NCBI GenBank assembly: GCA_036897095.1
Contig: JAYMSP010003356.1
Coordinates: 1-20,098, forward strand
From: Plantago elongata
Lineage: Eukaryota; Streptophyta; Magnoliopsida; Lamiales; Plantaginaceae
DNA length: 20,098 nucleotides
Direction: 5' to 3'
In this document: piece by piece, positions 9,635 through 19,061 of the stretch
Position numbering within the stretch: position 1 is the first letter of the stretch
Layout: each line of letters begins with the position of its first letter
Translations under genes and position numbers: made by a program
The notes under the pieces: model-generated
Seen by the model: only the letters and a program-made list of their open reading frames with translations
Told to the model about the DNA's origin: nothing
Databases searched by the model: none

Positions 9635-12600
9635 TCACAATGGTCCAGCTATACTGTAATGCCTCACAGATGTCTCCAAAACCTCTGGACTGGGGAATAT
9701 CATTTCCTTCATGTGCTTGCCACTTTTGTATATCCTGAATGTAGGTGCTGTCCTAACTTTCTCTGCAAGAGCAATCTCTGGATTTTCATCAGCATTAACC
9801 TGTAGTTTGTTTAGGAAAAAAAAGGAGATAATGAGATACTTTTGTTTTGCAAGTCACACATGGAAGGAACCAGGGAACTTAAGAGTAAGCTAATATATTT
9901 ATGTTGCAAAGGATGTTATTAGAAATAGCTTCACAACATAAAAGCAATTCCACAAACCAAAACCAGCAGGCGTAGTTATTACTAAAGAAAATTAGTTAAA
10001 GGCCATGCATGAATAATGGACAGTTACACAGATAATACTGCATGCAAATGGCTAAAAAGATAGTGTCAATGTCAGTACCTTGAAAAAATTGACCGTTGGA
10101 TATCGTGTGCATAGTGTGTTGAAGAATTGAGATATTTGTTCAACTTGTGCACTTTTATTCTCTTTAAAATGGAAAAGGACAACAGATGCCCCTACATTTT
10201 CCAATTATGATTATGAGAATGATGTGTATGTGTGAACGAATGATGATGAGTTTATAGCACGAGTGACAAGCATACTTACAAGGTGATTTAATTATTGTTT
10301 GAAATGCCTCGAGACCAGACACATCTTCCGGGTCACCACCAAAAGTCATATCAGGAACCCTTTCCCCGTTTGATCTTTTCAATGCAGCATTTGCATGAAA
10401 AAGAGATTCAGCGATTTCCTTGTTATCTGGATTTTCCTTTGTCGCCACCTCATAATCTCTCACAGCATCACTCCAGCGTTCAAGCTGCAAGGAAGTTTTG
10501 TCCATTAGAATTACTGATGTTTGAAATAGTATAGGAGTGTTGCAGTTCTGGCTTAAATGGTCTGACTAGTATATATAAATGGAGTAGTATAGGAGTGTGG
10601 CAGTGCAGGCTTAACTGAGCTGGCTAATATAAACAACAGTAGAAGTACTTCTATCCATTACCAGTTCATTTTGCTACACCGAAATTCATAGAAATATAAT
10701 AAATCTATATCTACATGAACTTTCAAATGCCCTTTAAGCCATTAAAAGCACTCTTAAACAGGTTCTTGCACAATATCAAAGTAAACAAAAAGCAAGCAAG
10801 AGAGTTGATTAGATGTCTTACTTTGCAGTATGCGGCAGCCCTTCGGCAGAGAGCTTTTGAGTAATGGGGTTGGTATCTGAGAGCATGGGTGCAGTCAACC
10901 ACAGCTCTATCGAATTTACCAATCATATACCAACAAGCTGCTCTATTGCCAAAGAAAATAGCAATTGTAGGATCAAGTTGGATACCGTCCCCATAAGCTA
11001 CAGAAGCCTCTGTATACCTTTCCATTTTATACAAATCATTCCCTCGAGCACGAATTTTGATCGCCGAATTAATTTTCTTGAATAGAGTTAAGAGTTCAGT
11101 ATTCCCAGGTTCCAATTTTCTTCCTTTCTCAACTGATTTAAGTGCTTCATCAAAGCTACAAAAAAAAAATTACTTCAATTCATTCCTAAACTGAGAAAGT
11201 ACAGTCTTGAGACATGGAACAACGTAACCAAGGTGAACATAGTACAAATTAATATAGAACTGCACTGACAATTATAATCAACCAACATTATTGAACTCAA
11301 TAAAGAGGCAGAGGAAATGGTTTGATCTTTGAATGTGGTGTCACTAATCAAATATGCACTCACATTCCATTTGCTAACTTGAATTGGGCTTCGACATGAT
11401 AAATGTATGCTTGACAAAGCATGCCGAATATCTTTGTCTGGTTATGGGCACTGATAAACGGGGGCATCTTTGACATGACTTCTGAGGCAACGTCTGCTTT
11501 ACAGAGCTTTAATAGTGCCTCTACCCTACATGTCTGGAGCTGCACATTCAAACCAACGACTCAGTTAGGCATACTTTCTGATTTACGTTACATTTATCCA
11601 AAGTCACAAAAGGGAACAGCATATAACATACCAGTGGAGAAAAATCAGCACCAGCAGTAATTGCTCCATCAACTTCTTTTAATGTGCTCGCCCAATCACC
11701 ACGTTTGCGAGCATCAGTCAACTGGAGTACATGCTTCTCTAAATTCTCCAACTTCTTAACTTCATTTTCACTGGCAGGTGGCCCTGGAAAAGTAATGTGT
11801 AACCTGGCAGTCTCCACATGCCCTATCCTGCAACCCTTAGCAAATTAGATTGCTACATCTTAGTAACACACACGGACACAATCAAACTATCAAATTTTAA
11901 CAGAAAAGAAACAGCTATCAAGGCAATACAAGAAATAACTTAATTTACAGATGCGACAAGTTAAACATTAACTACCTTAAACTAAAACGACGAAACAACG
12001 TAATTAATATTCAACGACAGAATAAGAAAATGCTAGTTGTAATTGAATCTTAATCACAAACCATGTATATTAAGAGTCAAAAATTGTGGAGATAGCAATG
12101 ATCCAGGGAACACAGCCAGCCAAGGACATACATACTATTATACAAGAATGGGGAACATAGAGGATTATTTTTCAACGACGATAATAACTACTACAATAAA
12201 ACCAAATTGCATCACACTACTATAAGATAAACACAATAAGCATCATGATCCTAGCCCAATGTAGATCCTAATTCAATGCTGCATCATTTCCACTACAACT
12301 AAAATGATATCCTGCACATCAACATAGATCAAAATTCTATTAAAAGAACAGTGTAATGTAAGAAAACAATCATAATCAAGATTGATTGAATGGAATATTC
12401 AGGCATTCAGCCACTCACCTAATAAGCAGATAAGCTAAGCGATGGTGCGCCTTGACATACTGCGGATCCTTGGTTATCGCGGTCACACATTCCGTAATAG
12501 CATCGGGTATTTCCCAAAGAAGAGCAAATGCAGCTGCCTTGTTGAAATGAAACGCGGCATTTGTAGGCATAATAGCAATGGCCTTATCATAGTAACTCAA

Positions 12601-13980
12601 TGCCACTCTGTACTTCCCCTTCAAGAAAAAGTCATTCCCTATATTCTTCATTTCCTCAGATTTATCCTTGTCCTCAGTATGACCCTTAGGCCGGTAATCA
12701 GTATACTCCAAATCCGGTTTCGTCCCCAACGAGTGAATAACATTTCCCCGGCCGTAATCCTGTGTAGCCATAGTACAGGAACGCAGTATATCATTTCTAA
12801 CATACAAGGTCGCCAGACCGGTTTGAGAGATTTTACCGGAAGGGACCACATTGCCGACATTGCTGACTGGAAGCCTATTAACCACCGGTCTCGAGCTCAC
12901 AGATCCAGAACCGGCGGAATCGGACCGCTTATGGCTCGGTTTCTCATTTTTGGGAGAGCTTCCGACTGATTTTGAACCACAAGCCGTACAAGCTTGAACC
13001 ACATTCGTGTTTGGAGCGGAGTGAACCTTACCGGAAACCGATCCGGATGAGCTTGAGCTGCTGCTCGTGCTTGTGGACTTGGTCTTGCTGGTAGTTGATG
13101 CAGGTGCCGGAGCGGTTTGTGCTCGAAGAGGAGTAACCGGTGTGGTTGTGGCCTTTGTCTTGGTGGTAGTTGATGCAGGTACCGGCGTGCTTGTGGCCTT
13201 GGTCTTGGTGGTAGTTGATGCAGGTGCCGGCGTGCTTGTGGCCTTGGTCTTGATGGTAGTTGATGCAGGTGCCGAAGTGCTTGTTGCCTTGGTCTTGGTC
13301 GTAGTTGATGCAGGTGCTGTAGTGCTTGTGGCCTTGGCCTTGGCCTTGGTGGTAGTTGATGCAAGTGGCGGAGCGGTTTGCCCTCTGAACTTTTCACAGG
13401 TGTGAACCCTTACTCCGGAACCCGATCCAGATGAGCTCGAGCTGCTGCTGCTGCTTGTCGACCGAATTGTGTCAGGTACCGGAGTCGTTCCCGATAGAAG
13501 TGGCGAAACTGGCGGATCGGATTTCCTAAATGTAAAGACGCTTTTTATCCGATCTTTGACAGACTTTGAGGTTTTCTCCGGTGTGCCTTTACTCTTCTCG
13601 GGTGTGCCTTTACTCTTCTCCGATGTGTTGCTCTTTTCCGGTGTGGTTTTACTCTTTTCCGGTGCGTTGCTCTTCTCCGGTGTGGTTTTACTCTTTTCCG
13701 GTGTGATTGTAGACTTCTCCGGTGTCCCAGCATTCTTCTCCGGCGTGATTGCAGGCTTCTCCGGCGTGATTTCAATTATTGCCGGAGTGCTGGCACTCTT
13801 TTCCGATGTGCTGGCACTCTTCTCCGGTGTGATTTCACTCTTTTCCGGAGTGCTGGCACTCTTTTCCGTCGTGATTTCACTCTTCTCCGGCGTGATTTCA
13901 CTCTTTTCCGGCGTGATTTCACTCTTCTCCGGTGTGATAGAAGGCTTTTCCGGAGTGGTTTTACCGGAATGTGACGACAT
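9635..13980 (-). CDS. TTL: TPR repeat-containing thioredoxin-like (TTL) protein, 7 exons, 916 aa
   Basis: Exons: 13980-12419, 11827-11632, 11539-11364, 11155-10822, 10484-10280, 10191-10079, 9799-9635. All introns are GT-AG, phases agree, the total is 2751 bases and the stop is TGA (9635-9637). Residues 1-439 are low-complexity: T-P-E-K-S repeats (about 8-135), a basic patch SVKDRIKSVFTFRKS, Ser runs, and STTTKTKATST repeats (about 205-300). TPR repeats begin at KSEEMKNIGND (440) and a second TPR block spans about 678-780. The C-terminus (about 815-912) is a thioredoxin fold with the cis-Pro region TAPTF but no CxxC, so it should have no redox activity. Arabidopsis TTL1-4 act in osmotic stress and as brassinosteroid-signalling scaffolds, probably in the cytosol or at the plasma membrane. 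They are about 680-730 aa, so this N-terminus is unusually long. Confidence 0.93.
11828..12418 (-). other. TTL intron 1
   Basis: A 591-bp intron. The donor is AG|GTGAGT (at 12418) and the acceptor TTGCAG (ending at 11828). It splits the Arg codon of LLIR|IGHVE after its second base, inside the TPR region. It is AT-rich, with no feature seen inside. The other introns are 11631-11540, 11363-11156, 10821-10485, 10279-10192 and 10078-9800. Confidence 0.9.
13091..13366 (-). repeat. 45-bp coding minisatellite in TTL exon 1
   Basis: The plus-strand core GTAGTTGATGCA recurs at 13091, 13166, 13211, 13256, 13301 and near 13352. Spacing is 45 bp except 75 at one end and 51 at the other. The unit encodes a 15-residue Thr/Lys/Ala-rich repeat (PASTTTKTKATSTPA) and stays in frame. 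Confidence 0.85.
13560..13965 (-). repeat. 21-bp coding minisatellite in TTL exon 1
   Basis: Nearly 20 imperfect copies of a unit encoding seven residues (ITPEKSE type), mostly 21 bp with shorter variants that keep the frame. Ser/Thr-Pro pairs in nearly every unit make it a possible target of proline-directed kinases (inference). The minus strand is coding; long open frames on the plus strand here are by-products of the repeat. Confidence 0.85.
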
Positions 13981-14280
13981 TTCGATTAGAAACGGTTTGT
14001 TCGTTCGAGGTGAATGAGAGTGAGGCGGTTATTTCGAGAAAAAACTGTATCAAGAGCAATGTGAAAGCGGGAATGGAGAATGGTGTCGAGAAGAAGGCAT
14101 GAGGTGAGAGAGAGTGAGGAGAAGAAGAAGAAAGAGAGAAAGAGATGGGGATCTCGTGAATTTAAAAGGAAGAAGCAAAGAATGAATGTGAATGGTTAGA
14201 GAGAGAAAACTGACTCACTCACTCACTCGCAACTGATTTAGTACAACTATTTTTTCTCTAGAGAGAGCCAGATTTAGAGA
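13981..14280 (-). promoter_or_regulatory. TTL leader and proximal promoter
   Basis: Upstream of the ATG the minus strand has a CT-rich leader (GA runs on the plus strand at about 14099-14147), typical of plant 5' UTRs and of GAGA-binding factor sites. A TATA-like TTTTAAAT sits near 14160-14167, about 180 bases before the ATG, and (ACTC)n lies at about 14211-14228. No transcription start can be fixed from sequence alone. Confidence 0.4.
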
Positions 14281-15019
14281 GAGAATGGGCTTCAGTTTTA
14301 CAGAGAAAGAAAGAAAGAAGAGGAAGACAAACAGATGGATAGATGTAGAAGAAGAAGGAGAAGAAATAATTATAGTACTAGCTGTTATTATTTCCTTTTC
14401 TTTTCGTTTCGTTTCGTTTCGTTTCTTTTCTTTTTCCCTGTTTTTCGATTTTTCAAATTTGTTTTTTATTTAGTAATATTATTATTATAGTTTTCTTATT
14501 AATTAATATCCTTTCTGGCTTCTCACCTGCTGCTTCACGAGACACAGCTTTCACCTTCTCTCTCTCTCAATCCAACTCTTTTTCTAAATTTTCTTTTATA
14601 TGTCATCCACCAACTCTATTTAATGGGCTGCTATTTATTAATTTCGAAAACTATTTTGAAATTGCAACCTTTTCAAGTGTGGCACCAAGGACAATATTCT
14701 TAGTAGGTACTTCTTGCTGCCAATCATAATTTTTTTTGGTAAGTAAGATGAACCCAAGTATGCTTGCTGGATGAATTAAGTCAAATGTATTAGTCATGTT
14801 TCCAAAACTGCTATTATTATGTGGTAATTTGTGTTGATGATAGTCAATTATGTGACCATAAATAAGGTGGTAGAGTCCATTGAAGTCTTCTTCTTTTTTT
14901 ACCACTACTAGTGTGGTATATCCAGTTTTTTGTAAAAGGCATCTTTCAAAGACTTCTCTTCAAAGTTTGGGAAGAGATAGATCCTTTCCAAGCAATTGCT
15001 TTTATTTTCTTCGTCAAAA
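14281..15019. other. Intergenic AT-rich stretch
   Basis: Holds a (CGTTT)n microsatellite at about 14404-14424 and long T-rich runs. A minus-strand frame of 84 codons (14651-14905) has no recognisable domain and I do not call it a gene. Confidence 0.5.
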
Positions 15020-15665
15020 GAAATAAAGACGTGGTTCTCATTTTTATTAAAGGAAATATGAGTTTAAACGGGATGAAAGTCCAAAATCCTATGTCAGTAA
15101 TTATGTCGTTTATTATTTATACTTTACGATGATGAAAATAAGAAGAAACGGAGTTTAAATGAAAGGACAGTCTAAGATTTTATGTAATTAAGTCGTTTAC
15201 TTTTTCTTGCTCTTTTTCATATTACGGTAATATTTATAAAGACGGGATACTCATTTTCAATAAAGGTAAGTATACTTTAAGTCGTTTATCTCTTTTTCTT
15301 CTTCTTTTATTTTACAATAATAAAAATAAAGGCAGGTTACTCAATTTTTCAATAAAGAAACCAGAGTTTAAAGGAGATGATAGTCATATATATTATGTAG
15401 TGTAGTCATATGTTCCTTTTCCATTTTACGATATTAAAAATAAAATCGTGATTCTCATTTATCAATAAAAGTAACGAGAATTCAAACGAGATGAGAAGTT
15501 GAGATTTTGTGTTATTAAGCCGATGTCCTTTGTCTTTCTATTCATCTTATTTTTTACGATGAAAGTAAATTTGTGGCTCTCGTTTCTCAATAAAGTAAAT
15601 GATAATTCGAACGAAATAAGGAGCTGAGATTTTCTGCAATTAAGTCGTTGGAGAATTCGATTAGG
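15020..15665. repeat. Diverged tandem array of about six 90-130-bp units
   Basis: Units begin with AATAAA-like sequence, then GACGTGGTTCTCATTTTTC-like, AATAAAG, GAGTTTAAACGAGATGA-like, GATTTTATGT, and TTAAGTCGTTTA-like, ending in a T-rich run with TTTTACGAT. Approximate starts are 15022, 15134, 15234, 15324, 15438 and 15566. Copies differ strongly and unit 3 has an internal deletion. A further copy with the same right flank occurs at about 18045-18370. No coding capacity seen. Confidence 0.7.
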
Positions 15666-15754
15666 ATGTCAAAAATAATTAATGTTATTTGCCGCTAAAT
15701 TTACCCGACAAATAACTAATAAGATTTTTTTATGATCAAAAAGGTACATGTCGA

Positions 15755-15787
15755 TAGAGTTTGACTACGAAAGATTTTGTCGTGACT
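15755..15787 (+). repeat. Dispersed repeat, copy 1
   Basis: This 33-bp core matches 18324-18356 at 31 positions. Weaker co-linear similarity extends left to about 15655, next to the tandem array. A third, poorer copy starts at about 18452. Confidence 0.7.
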
Positions 15788-15980
15788 GGTGTAATAATAA
15801 TCAAGTTGTTTTAAATTTATACAAGTTTGTTGCAAAATTCTGTCTCTAAAATAGGAGTTTCTTGTAGTGATTTTTTCATGGGGTTTTAATCGCGTTGAAT
15901 AGTACATTTTGTGTCGAATCAGAGTTTTAAATTTATTCAAGCCAAAAGTTAAATTCTGACACTACGAAAACTTATAGTGT

Positions 15981-16001
15981 ATTGATATTAACCCCGAGGT
16001 C
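15981..16001. repeat. 21-bp target-site duplication of the SINE, left copy
   Basis: Begins ATTGATATTAACC and ends GAGGTC. It is identical over all 21 bases to 16213-16233. The neighbouring bases on both sides differ, so the duplication is exactly 21 bp. Confidence 0.9.
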
Positions 16002-16212
16002 AAAGCATTTGTAGCCGAGTGGCAAGCTGAGACACCCCGTAACCATGAGGTCACGGGTTCGATTCCCCGAAATGGGTGATTATTTCTCTGAATAGAGATT
16101 GGTGGTGATTTGCATCTAGAATCAATTGATAAATTCGTCTTGTTGATAAATTCGTCTTGTTCAACAATTATAATTATAATGTTATATTTCATGTTCAATA
16201 ATAATTAAGAAA
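16002..16212 (+). mobile_element. tRNA-derived SINE with intact Pol III promoter boxes
   Basis: A 211-bp element between perfect 21-bp duplications. Box A TAGCCGAGTGG (16012-16022) and box B GGTTCGATTCC (16056-16066) both match Pol III consensus at tRNA-like spacing, so the head derives from a tRNA. The anticodon-like loop CCGTAAC recalls tRNA-Thr, but the T-stem has mismatches and no acceptor stem forms, so it is not a functional tRNA. The unrelated body contains a perfect 17-bp tandem duplication (16127-16143 and 16144-16160) and an AT-rich tail. Insertion would have used the enzymes of a LINE partner (established for SINEs). Confidence 0.85.
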
Positions 16213-16233
16213 ATTGATATTAACCCCGAGGTC
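16213..16233. repeat. 21-bp target-site duplication of the SINE, right copy
   Basis: Exact copy of 15981-16001. It continues rightward into the probable gypsy remnant, which was the insertion target. Confidence 0.9.
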
Positions 16234-17700
16234 GGTCTCTTGATGACTTAACCAGCTATTGCTCAGTTTACGAATAGAGAAACATTAGTGAAGCGATAAA
16301 TGTTTGTTTGCTTCGGCAACAGAGTGATTACTAAGAGAGTAATGGATAAGAACAACTAGAGATGGTTAAGCTAAATTGAGATGAACGTATAATTGGTGAT
16401 TAGTTACACAAGTTGTCACAATCTTGTGTTAAAAAATGAATAGCATTAGTGAAGTCGTCAATTCCACTAAGCTAACATATTAATGGACTAAGTAGTTTGC
16501 AATAAATCAATCATACAACTAGACGAAAAGCATTTCGATTGTCATGTAGCAAAAGTCATACGATCAGTGGTTTTTTTATATGAATAACATCAAATAAACG
16601 TAGTCAGATTAATCATTAACCTAAATAACGCAAGTAACTAATCCTGATGCACTTTGAATTACATAAACCATAGCTAATTATACTTGAATCCATCACCACC
16701 TCATAGTGAGATGTTTAACTACTCATAACGATGATAATTAAACATGTAAGAGATAGCAGTAAACATTTTCTCAAGCGTAGAAAGAATGATTGAATTGAGT
16801 TGATACAGTTTACCAATCGTTGTCACAACCTCAGGTAGAAACTGAAGAATGAAATTGAATCCAAACTTGTAAACAGTTTGTAAAAACCAAATCTCAATTG
16901 CCATGAATCAGTCTTCAATAGAAAGAATAACCAAAGGTTAGGATCACAAATTGAATTTTACCCTTTGAATCAATGTATTACTCTCAAAGAATGAATTCTG
17001 GTGAATAGAATGTTACTAAATGTAGAAAATTAGAGTATTTATATAAAATAAATATAAAGAAACAAATTAAGGCGAATTAGGCCCGGGAATTGGTTTCTGG
17101 ACAAAAAATACGAGCAGAGGCGCCAACAAAAACACCCACCACGATGCAGTAGAAACCCGCTTTGTGTCGATTAGGACCGCAACGCGGTGGATCTCCATAG
17201 CAACGCGATCCTTTCCTCGAAATTACGAAAATGACATCGTGGCTTGTTTTTGCTCGATTTTGCTTATTTCAACTTTGTTTCTTGGTATTTCGACTTCGCT
17301 CCACTTCAAGCAACCATCCAAGGCAATCAGACTTCCATATCGTTCAAGTGTACGTAAAATACACTTTTTTTTCAATTGGTGCATTTCCGTCTAGTACTTG
17401 CGAAATTCACAAAAGAACGAAACAAGTAAAAAGACTCTAATTAATAAAACAATAAACACTACACTCAAAGACAATAAAAAGGTGGTGAGATGATATGGTT
17501 TACAACCTACTCATCAAACTCCCCAAGTCGAACATTCTTTTGTCCTCAAGCAATAGGCTCTCTGGACAACCTAAGAGAGAGCAATAAACACATAGACAAA
17601 TAAATAAGTCTACTTCCCAAGACATGAGACTGAGAGAGCAACATCTTGGGGTTAACCTTTAGCAAGTTTCACACATTACAAGTGAGAAAGATTGTTTTAT
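16234..17700 (-). mobile_element. Probable non-coding 3' remnant of a Ty3/gypsy element
   Basis: On the minus strand, GCTTGAGGACAAAAGAATG and then CTTGGGGAGTTTGATGAG (about 17514-17560) resemble the stretch just after the polyprotein in many plant gypsy elements, recalled from known elements. Downstream on that strand (17060 to 16234) is AT-rich sequence with a TATA-like TATAAA and no coding frame, which could be 3' UTR and LTR. No LTR ends, second LTR or pol domain are found, so this is tentative. The SINE sits at its distal end. Confidence 0.4.
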
Positions 17701-18044
17701 TTAAAATTACTAGAACTGGTAATTATGTATGCTCTAGTCAAATTTCAATGAAAAATTATTTTTACACACCACATTACATGATTTTATGTTAGTGCATGTA
17801 CAAAAAAGATACAGTCTTATACTCAAAAGCTCAAATTGTCACCAAGTTGTTGTAAAATACCGTGTATGCCCTTAAATATTTCTATTAAAATCTTAAAAAA
17901 GGAAGTATTTAAAATTTACAATCGTGCTCAATTTTTCTATCTCGAAAAGTTGGACTAGTCATGTTGAATCAATGGAAACCACAAATAAATAAGCAATCGA
18001 AATAAGATCGATGGTCGTTTACATTTATTTGTATTGCTGAAAAT
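17701..18044. other. AT-rich stretch, nothing recognised
   Basis: No open frame with recognisable content and no clear repeat structure. It separates the gypsy-like remnant from the 18-kb repeat copy. Confidence 0.5.
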
Positions 18045-18370
18045 AAAGTAATGTTTCTCGCTTTTCAATGAGAAACTGAGGTTTTATGTTACTAAGTAGT
18101 TGTCTTTTATTTTCTTATTTTATTTTATATTTTGACAACGAAATTAAAACTATGTATCTTGTTTCTTAGTAAACAATTGACAACTCAAGAGGTTTACAAT
18201 GACGATATTTAAATAATTCGATTAGTTGGGAAGTAAAAAATAATGAATGTTCTTTGGTGTTAAAGTTAACTCACATCAAAGTATGTGATAGGATTCATTT
18301 GTAACCATAAAGGTTCATATTAATATAGTTTGACTACGAAAGATTTTGTCGCGACTATAATAATTATAAT
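18045..18370 (+). repeat. Second copy of the 15-kb repeat end and its flank
   Basis: GAAAATAAAG...GGTTTTATGTTACTAAGTAG resembles one unit of the 15-kb array. It is followed by AATTCGATTAG, AAAAATAATGAATGTT and the 33-bp core at 18324-18356, in the same order and orientation as 15620-15787. It is diverged and gapped. A further partial core begins near 18452. Confidence 0.6.
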
Positions 18371-18599
18371 ATTGTTACTTTATTTAATAAATGTCTAGTC
18401 AATTTTCATAGCAAACAAGTAAATATGATTGAATTTGTTTTTTCATGTTGGTAGAGTTTGACTAACATATTATGTCATAATTGGTGTTAATTAGCTATGT
18501 GTGTCAATCAATTTTCTTTTGATCCCATAATTTTAAAATTGTATTTGCTGGCTAAAATTTCTTGTTATATTGTAAAACGACAAAATCATATCCATGCCA

Positions 18600-19024
18600 T
18601 CAATAAAACTAAGAATCTAGAGCATCATCGTACACGACGAGTATAATCACGTGGTAGTCAATTTTACAAAATATTTTACACTTGATGATTTAAGTCACAT
18701 AACTCATAAGTCGAGTTTGCAAAAACCAACACAACAACAATACCTTCACTCTTTGATGGCGCTAGCTAAATATTTATCTAAAAAATGATAAATGATTCAT
18801 TACACATACTGGTCATATCGTTTGTGTGAACAAAATTCTAGACTCGACCATTTATCGAGCATGGCCTTATACGTTGCTTATATAAGAACCATGTTGGTTT
18901 GCTTTATGCTTGGATAGATAATTTTGTTGGCCTATCTTAATTTGCTTTTTCATATTTTCGCCCGAATCACTTTTGGATTGTTGTTTATGCACGCGCGCGC
19001 AAACACACGCACAAACATATATAA

Positions 19025-19061
<37 letters not shown>

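Noticed and set aside
13560..13965. Regular short repeats resembling a CRISPR array
   Set aside because: Units are contiguous 21-bp coding repeats with no spacers, in a plant gene.
9635..13980. A functional link between the neighbouring GH5 fragment and TTL (some TTLs are tied to cellulose synthesis)
   Set aside because: The GH5 piece arrived inside a mobile element, so its position next to TTL is most simply chance.
13067..14017. Long plus-strand open frames (112 and 182 codons) with Val/Leu- or Phe/Ser-rich repeats opposite TTL exon 1
   Set aside because: They are antisense by-products of in-frame 45-bp and 21-bp repeats; the minus strand encodes the TTL protein with a consistent splice model.
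14651..14905. Minus-strand 84-codon frame
   Set aside because: No family recognised and no supporting signals; it lies in AT-rich repeat-like DNA.
16002..16077. A functional tRNA gene
   Set aside because: Box A and box B are present, but acceptor and T stems do not pair properly, and the segment continues into a longer element bounded by a 21-bp duplication, so it is a SINE head.
15962..16198. Minus-strand 78-codon open frame
   Set aside because: It is the antisense of the SINE tRNA-like head; such frames recur wherever the SINE lies and have no domain.
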